Shown here: positions 47,756 through 59,010 of the stretch, piece by piece
Layout: every line of letters begins with the position of its first letter
Numbering within the stretch: the stretch's first letter is position 1
DNA from: Excoecaria cochinchinensis
Taxonomy: Eukaryota; Streptophyta; Magnoliopsida; Malpighiales; Euphorbiaceae
Length of the DNA: 64,000 nt
Direction: 5' to 3'
Assembly (NCBI GenBank): GCA_947683425.1
Contig: CANTUQ010000073.1
Coordinates: 5,180,501 to 5,244,500 of the forward strand
Notes under the pieces: model-generated
The model's input: the letters and a program-made list of their open reading frames with translations, nothing else
Databases searched by the model: none
Told to the model about the DNA's origin: nothing
Made by a program: the position numbers and the translations under genes

Positions 47756-48547
47756 CCTTCCTTGCTGCCCTGTTTTCCAAAATTGAGGTTTTAACTTCTG
47801 ATTTCAAGAATTTTTGCATTACATGATAAATATTTGACTTAAAATCTGTATTGTGTTCTAATAATTGCTTAATATTGGGTTTTGTATACATAATTAATAA
47901 TTAATATACATGATTTACATGTTTATAGTTTATTTAACAGGGACTTTTTCAATATGAGCTATTTGTTCTTAATACCTCCTGTAGTTAATAATTATATGTT
48001 TAAATGTTTCTGAATTTGATTATTATACAAGTATACATGATTTATAAGCTAGTATTTAATGAAATCCTCATGATTTGATACATGAATTATTGAGTGGTGT
48101 CATATAAGCCTGTATAAGTCATAGTAGTGGATAAGTAAGCGCTTACTTAGGTCAGAGTGTGTGTGCAGCTGCTATATGATAAAAATGTTATATGCAGGTC
48201 CGTTTGGATCCTTGTTTCGACCATGTTGGTCTATATGGAAATAAAGCGAGACCTCGGTCTCTATATGAAAATTACATGTTTGAGACTCATGTCTCTATAT
48301 GCTTGGGATACTGTGTTCTATCAGTATCCAAATGACCGTATCCACTTCTTAGGTTTATACCAGACTAATCAGGCTACATGTTTATATGTGATGTATATAT
48401 TGAGATGTTTATTGACATGATTAAAGGTATACGTTGCACATGAATTCGTGACTATTCTATATAGGTGTAATGTAGAAAAGTATGTTTGTATTTGTTAATT
48501 ACTTGTACTGTATATGTATATTGTTATTTTGTTTTGTTCCTCCCCAC

Positions 48548-48563
48548 TAAGCGTTATCGCTTA
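48548..48563. promoter_or_regulatory. Conserved LTR hairpin TAAGCG-TTAT-CGCTTA (solo LTR 1)
   Basis: Perfect 6-bp inverted repeat with a TTAT loop, inside CCCCAC...GCACGGG. The same block occurs at 54064-54079 and, with one base lost from the stem, at about 59420-59434 (minus). It lies about 400 bp before the LTR end; a role in the RNA (R/U5 structure, processing or 3' end formation) is possible. Confidence 0.6.
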
Positions 48564-49377
48564 GCACGGGCTCTTTTCCCGTGCAGGTGGCGAGTGCAGT
48601 TCGGAGTCGGATATCTACAGGTCGGCCACTAGGAGTCTTTTTGGATGAAGTTGTTATATTTTGAAGTCTTCCGCTGTAATTATTTTGTATATGGCTTGTA
48701 ATTAGCAAAATGAATCTTTTGTAAAGGAACAAGTATTCTTTTTGTATATGTAATTGCTTACGAGGCCTTTTTGTAAACGATAGTGATATGTATATGTATA
48801 TGTTAAAGGTTTTTCTATAAACAATTTAAAAGTTCTTTACATATTATCTTTTGTTTTATTTTATTATCATGTATTTGGATTTGTTTATATGTTTGCCCGC
48901 GTGGCACTCCGGTATCCTTCCAACGGGGATGGCGGGGTGTTACATTACATGCGTAAGAAATAGTAATAAAAAGAATTTACACTAATTAATCGGTGTTTTA
49001 TTAATAAAATGGACTTGTTTTTCTCCTTAATAAAAAAAAATCACTATTAAAAATAATTTCAATAAAAGACCAGTGTCATAATTCCAAAGATGCATGAAAG
49101 AACAAAAATTTCCAAAATAATTGATGGGCCGGATTTATGTATGTTTGCCACGTTAGGTAATAGAGTTTTTTATAGGCTATTGTAGACACTGGGTTTTAAG
49201 ACAGTCCAGACCAAGGTTATCCAGTGATAAAAATAATGTTTGTTCATAGGCAAAAAGGTTAGAAATAATGATTTCCTTATCGAAACATTCTTTTTCAAAA
49301 AAAAAATTATTATAATTATTTTGGTTTTTGGGGTTTTCGAGGGCCTGCCACCGCGTGGCCTGCGCAGCGCGCGCAGG

Positions 49378-49620
49378 GTACAGCGCCTGCATTCAGGCTC
49401 GAGAGGTGTCGTGTGTGGCCTACAAGGCCACACTTTATGCATGCGAGGTGCGGCCTCCTGCGCGAGGCCGCACCTCGTGCATGAGAGGCGTGTCCTCCTG
49501 TGCGAGGCCGCACCTCACGCAGCATGAGTCACGACCTCCCTCGCGAGGCCGCACCTCACGTCTGCGAGGCACGGCCTCCAGTGCAAGGGCCGCACCTCGT
49601 GTGTCTCATACCTCGTCGAG
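49378..49620. repeat. GC-rich GAGGCCGCACCTC repeat block in U3 of LTR E
   Basis: GCGAGGCCGCACCTC or its complement occurs about six times. 49444-49457 and 49464-49477 form a perfect 14-bp inverted repeat around CTGCGC, a strong hairpin. Overlapping ORFs on both strands here are GC artefacts. Confidence 0.85.
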
Positions 49621-49789
49621 ACTTCGTTTTTTCCTTGATTTTTGTGGTTTTGAGTTAAAATTTGAATTAAACTCAAATTATTTTTTTTTGATTTTCAAAA
49701 GAATAAAACTTGATTTTTAAAGGATAATTAGACTTTTAATGGGATTAAAAAACTCCTAAAACCTATTTTTTTTGGGAGAAAAAAGATGA

Positions 49790-49797
49790 TATAAAAG
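49790..49797 (+). promoter_or_regulatory. TATA box of LTR E
   Basis: TATAAAAG in GATGATATAAAAGGAAAA, downstream of the GC-rich U3 block and before a purine-rich leader. Confidence 0.55.
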
Positions 49798-51459
49798 GAA
49801 AAAGTTAGAACACCATGAGGAGAAGCATTAGAACGACAATAAAAAATTCTGAAAAAGAAGATTTTTGAGAGCTAAGTTTTTAAAAAATTCTAAAAATTGT
49901 TGTTGAGCCAAATAAATTAATATTTTGTGTTTAACATTCAATTCTCATCATCTGATTTTTTTAAAAATAAGAGTTTTGAACTTCAGTTTTAGTGAGAGAA
50001 AGCTTTGATCCAAATTTTCTTTATTTTTATTTTTTTCAAGCAATTGACGAGGAAATCAATCCATTCTTCTTTCGCAGCCAAAATCAAATCTCTGAGGGTA
50101 AATTTACAGGTTAGAACCAATCCTTTCTTTTTCCTTACTTTGTGTCATTCATTTGTTTTCTTCATTGTAATTACTGAAAACTACTATTAGTTTATTTGTT
50201 GTCGTTTGTTATAATCAAATGAACTTAAATTAATCTAATCGATTTACTGATATGATGCATGGAATGTAAGTTGAATTTGTAGAATATCCAGTATTAATTT
50301 TATTTTCCATTTGATTTTACTTTTGGTCATTAATCCACCTTGTTAATTTCCAGTGCTTTTTATTAAACATTATTTTGCTGTAGTAATCATAAATATTTTT
50401 CTCAATTAGAATTATTTATTGTATTTGCTTCATTTACTTGCTTATTTCTATTATATCATATTATGTACATTTGATTTAATTTGCTAACATGGTTTTTTTA
50501 TTCCTGTTTTTGTTGTCTACCAAACCTGTTTATTTCACTTTGAGTAATGTTCTTAGGCAAGGTGGAGAATTAAGAGATTAGGAGCTTTCAAAGTTTGGTT
50601 TACATTTTAGTTTCTGTATTTCCCTTATTTTATTATTTTGTATGTTTTATGCAAAATAGTATTCATATGCGTTTATTTTAGAGAAACTCATGTTTTTTAA
50701 ACTAATAAAAATTTGGATTTTTATTAATAAAATAGGACCAATATCTTGATTTTAGCCAATAAACTTTCATTTTCAAACGGGAGTTAATTCTTATAAAATG
50801 GGATCCAATTATCCCTATTTTATTCACCCAAAATAACTCTCAGATTTTTCAAGTTAACACAAGGGAACCAATGTTCCTAAAAGCTAATAAATGTCCCGAT
50901 TTGTATATTATGTATTTTATTTTATTCTTTCTTGTGTATTATTTATTTTTGGCCTAATTAATTTTGGGGCAATTTTATTCATTTATTCATTTATATTTTT
51001 TTATTTTATTTTGGGGGAATTATTTTGTCCCATTTTTCACTTGTAATTTATTTGTCACTTTCTTTATTGCTTTTCTTTACTGTTTTCCAGAAATGCGCTT
51101 TAATTTTATTGTATGATCGCGTGAGATGAGAGATAGAATTTCAATTGCTAAAAAACTCATTTATAATTTAACTTAAGGCATTAATAAGAGCGAAGTTCTG
51201 AACACTTTCTCTGGTTTAAGACCCCCGAGGTTAGATGACTTTTCCCAATTTCTTGTAAATTGGGTGGCGGCTCCAAAATATCTCAAAGGTGCCTAAAGAT
51301 TTCATGAGATTAGATGAACTTTCCAATGTTCTATTAGGTAAGAAATTCCAAAATGTCTCGTGTTACCCAAGATTAAAAAGTTGCCGACCATCTCGGGCCC
51401 TAAAATCGAGCATTCGGGGACCCCGGCTTCTGGTTGGGTTCGGAACGTGCGCGTCATAG

Positions 51460-51477
51460 TGGCGACTCCACTGGGGA
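51460..51477 (+). other. Primer binding site (tRNA-Arg type)
   Basis: TGGCGACTCCACTGGGGA three bases after LTR E ends. It matches the primer site usually assigned to tRNA-Arg in Ogre/Tat elements. Confidence 0.8.
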
Positions 51478-53094
51478 TGATCGAAACTTTTATTCGAAAG
51501 TGACTTAAGTTAAAATTATAATTGAGTTTTTAAGAATAAAAAATTCCATTTCTATTTAAAAAAATTGCATTGCATTCATTAGACCCTTAGAACTATGCTA
51601 GTTGGTCTCTTATTTTACCCCGGTGCATTTCTGAAACACAACCCTACTTTCATTCATTATAGGGAAGTGCTCAGGATAATCACCAGCTCAAACCTTGTAC
51701 CATCAATGGTATATCAAATGGAGACCTAATCGATTGTTATGCTCGCGATGAGTTAGACCCATTAGCATGGACCATGCTTGGGTAAACCTAAAGTAACACC
51801 ACCTTTGACCAAAACTCATGTAATGGCAATAGAAACCTTCCCTAGGTGATTCGTACCCTAACAATGTGATTGCTACGTGGGCCCTTATATATTGAAAAAA
51901 TTCAAACATATTAATTGGGTACTCATCAAAGGCTCTCATGCCCCGGGTGTAACACCCCGATTTGGACCCTAGAAGTTTTGGCTAAATTTTTTCGAATTTT
52001 GACAAGTTTTAGAGCGAATCTAAATGGAATTATTTTCAGTTGTAGGTTGTTTGATTAACGTTTTAATGGTGCAAGTGTGACTTTAGTAGAAGAGTGTTTG
52101 TAGTTTGTGAGAGTTCTGTCACGAGCACGGTAAGCGTCGCGAGTGCGATAGAACCCTCCAGCAGAATGTTAGCTTAATCGGATTTTTAAAAGGGCTTTGA
52201 GTTGGACTTATGGGTTATTTGTTGAGGTGTTGACACATGGCAACAAGGGAGTGTGACACTTGGATTGAATGAGTTTTTATTTTGAGCAAATAAATGTATT
52301 TGTTATGGTAAGTGGTATTTATGTGTATTGGTGGGCATTTAGTGAGGGTGACCAGCCATTTGTTGCTTTCCTCTTCATTTTCTGCTCTTGGTCTTTGCTT
52401 CCTTTTTCTCTTCTTTGTTTCTGGTTTTGTCGTGCTCCATTCCCTTTTCTTTTCTTCTCTTTGATTGCTCCTTAAGTGGATCACTTGGATTGGTTTAAAG
52501 GGAGTGAGATAAGGGTTGACTTGGTTGTTGAGAAGAGGTAAGTGGTGTGATTTTGTTAGTATTGGTCTTCTTCTTTTACTTTGGTTTTCTGTTTTTGATT
52601 TAAAGTGAGAAAAGGATTGATTCATGGGTTGTTTTGAATGATTTTGTTGAAGCTGTTGACAAGAGGTTGGACAAAGGCAAGGAGAAGATTGGAACCGATT
52701 AGAAAGTAGTGATCAAGCCACCTAGAGGTTGGGATCGAGTGTGATTTCAGTTATTTTGCATGTGTTTGTGATTGAGTAATTTATACTCAAATAGAGATAT
52801 GTATGAGTAGTGATGTATGGTGAACTTTGACTAGTTCAATAGCTCTATTAGTTGTATACTTGTTTATATGCTCATTTTGATTGCTTGCAGTGTTTAAATG
52901 AGTTAGCATGTTAAGATTATAGTCGAATAGTAAAAATTGAGTGTTTATTGATGATTGACGTTTTTGAGTGCATTGGAGGTGTGGTTTTACATGATTTAGC
53001 ATGTTAAAGAGTTTTGGGTAAGTTTTCATTGAAGATGGTTTGATTTTGAAAGCTTTGAATTCCTATTGTTGGCTGGAAATTTTGAGAACGTGCC

Positions 53095-53440
53095 TCTGTC
53101 GCGAGCGCGACAGAGACTGGAAGTGTTATTCTAGCTTGGGGTGGCAGAGAGCATGAGCCGTGCGCATGAGCACGAGCTGTGCGCATGAGCACGAGTCGTG
53201 CAATGTTGCGCTGCTCTGAGTCGTGTCTGTCAGCACGAACCGTGTTTGTGGGCTTTGTCACGAGTCATGAAGTTGTGCATGACTCATGACAGCTCCTTTT
53301 CATAGAGAGAGAGAGCACGAGCCGTGCACATGAGCACGAGTCATGCTCATGAGCACGAGTCGTGCATAGCCTCCTCTCTGTAGCGTGTTTTTGGTTTTTA
53401 TCGCGAGCGCGACCCTATGTCGCGATCGCGATAATGACCC
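53095..53440. repeat. CACGAGCCGTG / TCGCGA repeat block in solo LTR 2
   Basis: GAGCACGAG(C/T)CGTGC with spacer (G)CATGAGCAC recurs about eight times (53150-53370), flanked by TCGCGAGCGCGAC (53098 and 53400) and GTCGCGATCGCGAT (53419). A lone TCGCGAGTGCGA is at 52136. Confidence 0.85.
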
Positions 53441-54063
53441 GTTTCACACTTGCCCTGTTTTTCGAAAATGACTTTCTTGTCCCACTTGGCATGGTTTTTC
53501 ACAATTGCATGATACATGGTTGTGCCTTGATGATATTGTTGTGCTAGATTTGAGTAAATGGTTATTGCTATATTAGTGTTTTGACTCTTAGTTTTGATAT
53601 TGCTTGGTGTTATGTATCGAGTGAGTGAGTTGAGCCTGAAGTGTCAAAGTAGTGGATAGATAAGCATGCTTATAAAGGGATAGAGTGCGGCTGCTATAGT
53701 GACCTTAATTGGTTTAACGACGAATACCTAGTGTATTCAATTTTGAGTTAGGTCTCCAAAGCTGATACTGTTTATCAGTATTTAAAGTAAAGTACCTGTA
53801 TCCACCATTGTTGAGAATTCAGGCTACGGTATGGTTTGTAGTGTACAAGAGGTGTAGTAGAAACTTGTATATGTATATGAACATTGTATGTCATGGTATC
53901 GATATTGCTTGCCATATTTGGATGTTTGCACATGGAACTAGTTAGAGTGTAATGCTATTTGTTTACAAGGTTGTGTATATGGTTATTGTTATTGACATGA
54001 CTTGATATGCATTTGATATATTTGTGACTTCGTTCGAAGTTTATTGCTTCTGTTTGTCCCCAC

Positions 54064-54079
54064 TAAGCGTTATCGCTTA
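54064..54079. promoter_or_regulatory. Conserved LTR hairpin TAAGCG-TTAT-CGCTTA (solo LTR 2)
   Basis: Identical 16-base inverted repeat to 48548-48563, again in CCCCAC...GCACGGG context and again about 390 bp from the LTR end. Confidence 0.6.
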
Positions 54080-54837
54080 GCACGGGTATTTTTCCATTGT
54101 AGGTTTGTAGGATGGTACCGGAGGGTTTGCATCTGCAGGTCATGGCCACTAGGAACTTGTATAGAGATCTTTTTGTATAAGATAGAGTTTCTTATGTTTT
54201 GAGTAACATCATTATGTATATAAAAAGTATAGTAATGAAATGTAAATGTTAACCGTATTGTATATGTATAGAAGATATAAATGTATTATGAATGATAACA
54301 TTTTGTAATATGTATATTATTTATGAGATGTATGTTTGGCCCTAAAGATATTCTGAATTATTTATTGTTATTACTTTTGCTTTTTAGTCTGAATATGTAT
54401 ATATGTTTGTGTGGTTAGCGTGTGGCACCCCGATGTGCCTTTCCAAGGGTATTAGTGTGCTACACCGGGGGGCCCATTTTTACTCTGTTTGAAAGGTCCA
54501 AATACATAATGGCCAAAACCCATACGGTTGTGCTTTAAATTAAAAGTGTTATACTGCTGGTTTCTCACCATGCACCATATGCGTCCATTGGATTCCCCAC
54601 TGACCCATGGGTCAAACCCACCTAGGAAAGAGACTGCACGACCTCCTGTGTGGGAGCAAAAAGGTTGGAAGGATCTACCTTCTTGTATGTGGTTATCGAT
54701 GCTGCATCAACACGACCATGCATCTTTAATGTTACTCACGCATCATGCTAACAATTTGAGTCTTTCAGCCATAATAGGTACAAATAAGTGGTCTAGGTCC
54801 TAACGGCCGATTAATAAGGAGAAACCCATTCTTTAAG

Positions 54838-57800
54838 TTGCCAAAACGAGTGTCGGATTGGAATTCAGAGTCACTTTCAGATAGTACTGAAACCCTTCCT
54901 TCAGAATTATCACTGGACATGGCTAACCAAGACTCAAGTGCCACCCGGGATATTATCACCGAAGAGATAGACCGAAGGTCCCAAGAAATAGAGCATGGAT
55001 TTGAGGAATTCGAACATAGAATGATGGCCATGATGGGCAACTTAGCTACCACTCTAGCACTGCTAGCTGGCCGACAACCTGCTGCTCCTGTCGTGGGGCA
55101 GGCTGAACAGATTTCGATCAGGGAGGCACCTCCGACGACAGATATAGAACCACCCCCTATTGCTCGGCCTAGGGTCTTGCATATGTTGAGCCTAGAAAAG
55201 TTAGGGGATATGGACCTGAAGAGGATTTTGTAGAAGATGAGCAGGAGGAACCCATGTTAGTGAGAGCTAGGCCTCCTAAAGAGGATGTTACCTTAAAGAA
55301 GATAGAAGAAAGAGTTGAGGCGATGGCCCACCTACTATTTGCTGGAAAGGGGATAAGCCTCGAGGATAGGGATTTGAATGACGAAGAGATGCTTCCTTAG
55401 AGATTTAAAATGCCCGATCTGCCCAAGTTTGACAGCACCTCAGATCCGTCTGCTCACATCAAGCAGTACACGCTAGTGATGAAGGGGACTATGCTTCCCA
55501 AGAGATAGAAGGTGGAATATTTCTACCTCAGCTTGACTGGGCCTGCTATAGACTGGTACCACGGTTTGGATAGGAGAGCAACAGAAGATTAGGACCTGTT
55601 GACTTAAGAGTTCCTCAAACAATATGACTGTAGCACCCGAATGGAGGTTACTTTGAAGGATTTTGAGCTGCTTCAATAGAGATGTAATGAGTCATTCGAC
55701 GGGTATCTTACTAGGTGGAGCAATAGGGTAATAGAGATGAGGAAGAAGCCGGATACTCTAGATTAGATTCGGTTATTCATCCGAAATACGAGTTTATATC
55801 TCAAGGAGGGGCTAAAGATCAAGGGGCTCAAAGATTGGGAGTCTCTAAAGGATATAGCTATCGAAGCAGAAGGTGAGAACATAGCGAAGAATGCAAGCCA
55901 AGATAGCTTTAATAGGAAAAACTTCGGGAACCAATCAGGAAATAGATCGACTAGTACTGGAAGTAGTAGCAATAGCAAGAGTGGCAGGACAGCTGAGGTC
56001 TCGACCATAGAATTTAACCAAGGCCAAAGGTATTATTTGAATTTGGGTCGACCTCTAACTTGGGTTTTGGAAAGGTTAATGAAAGAAGGGCAGTTAAGAC
56101 CTTTAAAGCCAAGGCCAGCTAGAAACCATGGTCAGCCAGGACACAGGAGGGATCAGTTTTGTGGTTATCATCAGCACACAGGGCATCTAACCGACTTTTG
56201 TAGAACCATGAGAAACAAGATCTAGGATCTCATTGACAATAAGCAGATCACGGATCCAGAAAAGAGGGAGAAGAAAAAGAAGTCTGGTAACCATGCAGTT
56301 CCTCCACCAGTGTCCATGATTGGGTCTAGCTTGCCCGAATGGTACGTATTGCGAGATGTATATGGCAATGAGTATGTCGCTATCACTCATAAAATGAATG
56401 AAGAAGGGATTCCCGTGGCGGTAATAGATTGTTGGTCCACTAGTGAGAGTGGAGAAAAAGACGAAGATTGTGAGAAAGATGAAGAACTTGCAAATCCTTG
56501 GGATTCAGAGGATGAAGAAAAGAGAAAGGTTGGGGCTGTAACTTGAAGTGGCAGGGTAGTCGTAGAGGTAGAGAGGCCTTAAGACCCAGCGCCTAAGCTT
56601 ACAGGAAAAGAGCTCGAAGAGGATGGGTTAACAAAACAGTTAAAGAGAACAACAGCCCAGATATATATCTGGGATTTGTTGAGGCAATCCCTATCATATA
56701 GGCAGAAGCTAGTGGAAGCCTTATGTGAGTCCACTGTTGCCACCACTATCTCGCCATCTGAGTTACTGGACCTAGTTAAAGGGGGTTTGTGGGAAAAGTT
56801 GGTTTATACTGATGCCGACTTACCAGTTGAAAGTCGCAAACATTGTATATCAAAGCACAGATTAATGGCAAGCATACTGCTTGTGTATTGGTTGATCGCG
56901 GCTCTTCTATAAATGTATGCCCTTTGGTTGCACTTCTGGCTTTTGAATTGGATGAAAACATATTGAGCGGATCTGACCTAACCATCACAGCTTATGATAA
57001 CTCCCATTGAAACTTTTAAGGCAGTAGTTAAGACTGGGCCCATTGAAATGGAAGCGGAGTTTGTAGTCTTATCAATCCCCGCTAATTTCTCAGCTTTACT
57101 TGGAAGACCTTGGTTCACAAGTTGGGAGGAGTGCCATTTACCCTACATCAGATGATCAAAATACCGCACGAGGGAGAAGTAGTAACTATCAGGGCCACTA
57201 GGGAAAATCAGGTTTTTGCACTAGAAATCTCTAAACAGTCATTCAGTGGTTTCCACATGTCAGTAATCGACAAAGAAGGAGGTTCAAAGGGTAGCTCCCA
57301 AGTGATAAATATGATGCAGTTCTTCCAGGAGTTGGTCTGGGCAGGAATTCACAAGGACCACAGTCACCCGTCACAATGAAGGGTCAGAAGGACCGAAGAG
57401 GACTAGGCTATAAAGGTGCAAGTGGTAAAGGAAAAGAGAAGTTGGCAGATATTCCTCATATTCTGGAAGCTTCGTGCCGGTAGCGCCTATTTGTCAATAA
57501 ACTAATTGTCCCAGGCTTCAAAGTTTTTAATGATGTGTTTGACTAGGCCGATGGGACCTAGAGCACCATCGAAGACAAAAATGAGCCGGAAGTGGTTTAT
57601 ACTGACAAGTTGTTTTCCACCAGGGTGAAGGGGAAGGAAAAAATAGGAGTTGAAGCACCAATACAGAACCTAAAGATCCAAAACCCAGAAGCTCCACCAG
57701 AGGTAGTCGAAAAGCCACCACAAGTCAAGACAACAGTGACCTGTCGGCTGCAATGACTGTATCAACGAATAAAGAAGACTGTAGTTATTTAGATGTCCTT

Positions 57801-59010
57801 TTTGTTCAAAAACTTTTTAATGGTGACAATGTGTGCATTGCCAATTTTATTAATGAGATAAACAATTTTGCTTACTTGTGCGATACTTCTGATATTTCAT
57901 TTCACATGATCATACACATGGTGCATTCATTTTTGACATTAATTCAACTGATACAACTCCATTTAATCTCGAAACTTTGGAAAACCCAAAGCAAATCTTG
58001 ATAGCGTCTGACATAACTCCTGAGGAGAGGTTAAAATTTGAGAAAATCTTAAAAAAATTAGGAAAAAGTCTTTGCTTGGACCTATGAAGACATGCCGGGG
58101 ATTGACAGAAACATCGCTGAACATGCAATTCTGACCTATCCAGAGTCTAAATCGATCAAGCAAAAGCTTAAAAGACTTAGGCCAGAATGGGCACGAAGGT
58201 AAAAGAGGAAGTTCGTAAGCAGATTGAGGCTAAATTCCTAGTAGAGGTTCAATACCCGATGTAGCTGGCTAATGTAGTCCCTGTAGCTAAAAAGGATAGG
58301 AAAATTCGTGTATGTGTGGATTATCGGGATTTGAACAAAGCCTGTGCAAAGGACGATTTTCCTCTGCCCCATATTGATGTTTTAATATATAGCACAACTT
58401 CTTGCATGATGTATAGCTTTGTAGACGATTATACTGGATATAATCAAATCCTTAACAGGATTGTAGATTGGATTAAGACGGCCTTCATCATTGAGTGGGG
58501 TACATTTGCTTATTAGGTTAAGCCTTTTGGACTGATGAATGCAGGTGCGACTTATCAGAGGATGGCCACTAAGATTCTTGATGACTTGATTCACAAGGAA
58601 GTGGAGGTGTATGTAGATGATATGAAGATTAAGTCGGTTACTAGGGAAGGTTACTTTGAGGCTTTAGAGAAGATCTTTCAAAGAATTGATAAGTACAACC
58701 TTCGCCTTAACCCTAAGAAGTGCATTTTTAGAGTCACATCTAGAAAATTGCTTGGCCATATAGTAAGTTAAGATTCCGACAAGGTCAAGGCAATTAGAGA
58801 AATGACAACACCCCAAAAGGAGAAAGATGTTAGAAGCTTTTTGGGAAAACTTCAATACATTAGTCGGTTCATAGCCATACTATCTTCGATTTGCAAGCCA
58901 GTGTTCAAGCTTCTCAGAAAGGACCAGCATGTTGAATGGAGCGATAATTTTCAGAAGGCTTTCAACACTATTAAGGAGTATCTCTTGAATCCGCCAGTCT
59001 TGAGGCCACC
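54838..59010 (+). pseudogene. Tat/Ogre-like Ty3/gypsy gag-pol, broken and truncated
   Basis: Gag begins around MPKRVSDWNSESLSDST (54838; the frame is open further upstream) and shifts frame near 55195. The capsid core is FKMPDLPKFDSTSDPSAHIK and VEYFYLSLTGPAIDWY (55410-55560). The Tat-type knuckle is FCGYHQHTGHLTDFC (56158-56205). Protease has LVDRGSSINVCPL (about 56888), where D-R-G replaces the usual D-(T/S/N)-G, and then ALLGRPW (57090). RT runs about 58010-59010: KIRVCVDYRDLNKACAKDDF, FVDDYTGYNQI, VYVDDMKIKS, then KLLGHIVS. Stops are mostly TAG at Gln or Trp positions (55398, 55506, 55590, 55676, 55762, 56222). The frame ends at 59010 (LLNPPVLRPP), where the Tekay-like LTR inserts, so RNase H and integrase would lie beyond it, outside the window. 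Inactive. Confidence 0.85.

Larger units (their letters stand above)
46424..48944 (+). mobile_element. Solo LTR 1 (chromovirus-like family)
   Basis: Starts TGTCACACCCC, ends GGCGGGGTGTTACA, and is flanked by a perfect 5-bp duplication TTACA (46419-46423 and 48945-48949). With no interior and a single LTR length (2521 bp), it is a solo LTR left by LTR-LTR recombination. Its ends and the CCCCACTAAGCG...CTTAGCACGGG block are shared with the LTR of the Tekay-like element at 59011-60998. A CpG-rich palindromic repeat block lies at 47460-47760. Confidence 0.9.
49181..51456 (+). mobile_element. LTR E: 5' LTR of the plus-strand Tat/Ogre-like element
   Basis: Starts TGTAGACACTGGG, ends GAACGTGCGCGTCA and is followed three bases later by a tRNA-Arg-type primer site. 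A TATA box (TATAAAAG, 49790-49797) lies 609 bp in. U3 is GC-rich with repeated GCGAGGCCGCACCTC (49340-49615). U5 has the AAGTTCTGAACACTTTCTCTGG block shared in inverse orientation with LTRs A to D. Length 2276 bp. Confidence 0.8.
51948..54464 (+). mobile_element. Solo LTR 2 (same chromovirus-like family)
   Basis: Starts TGTAACACCCC, ends GTGTGCTACA, with a perfect 5-bp duplication CCGGG (51943-51947 and 54465-54469). Length 2517 bp, close to solo LTR 1. It interrupts the leader of the Tat/Ogre-like element between its primer site and gag. It shares the TAAGCGTTATCGCTTA hairpin (54064-54079) and a CpG-rich palindromic block, here built from CACGAGCCGTG and TCGCGAGCGCGAC. Confidence 0.9.

Noticed and set aside
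49316..49720. Overlapping 69-130-codon ORFs on both strands
   Set aside because: Produced by the GC-rich palindromic repeat block in U3 of LTR E.
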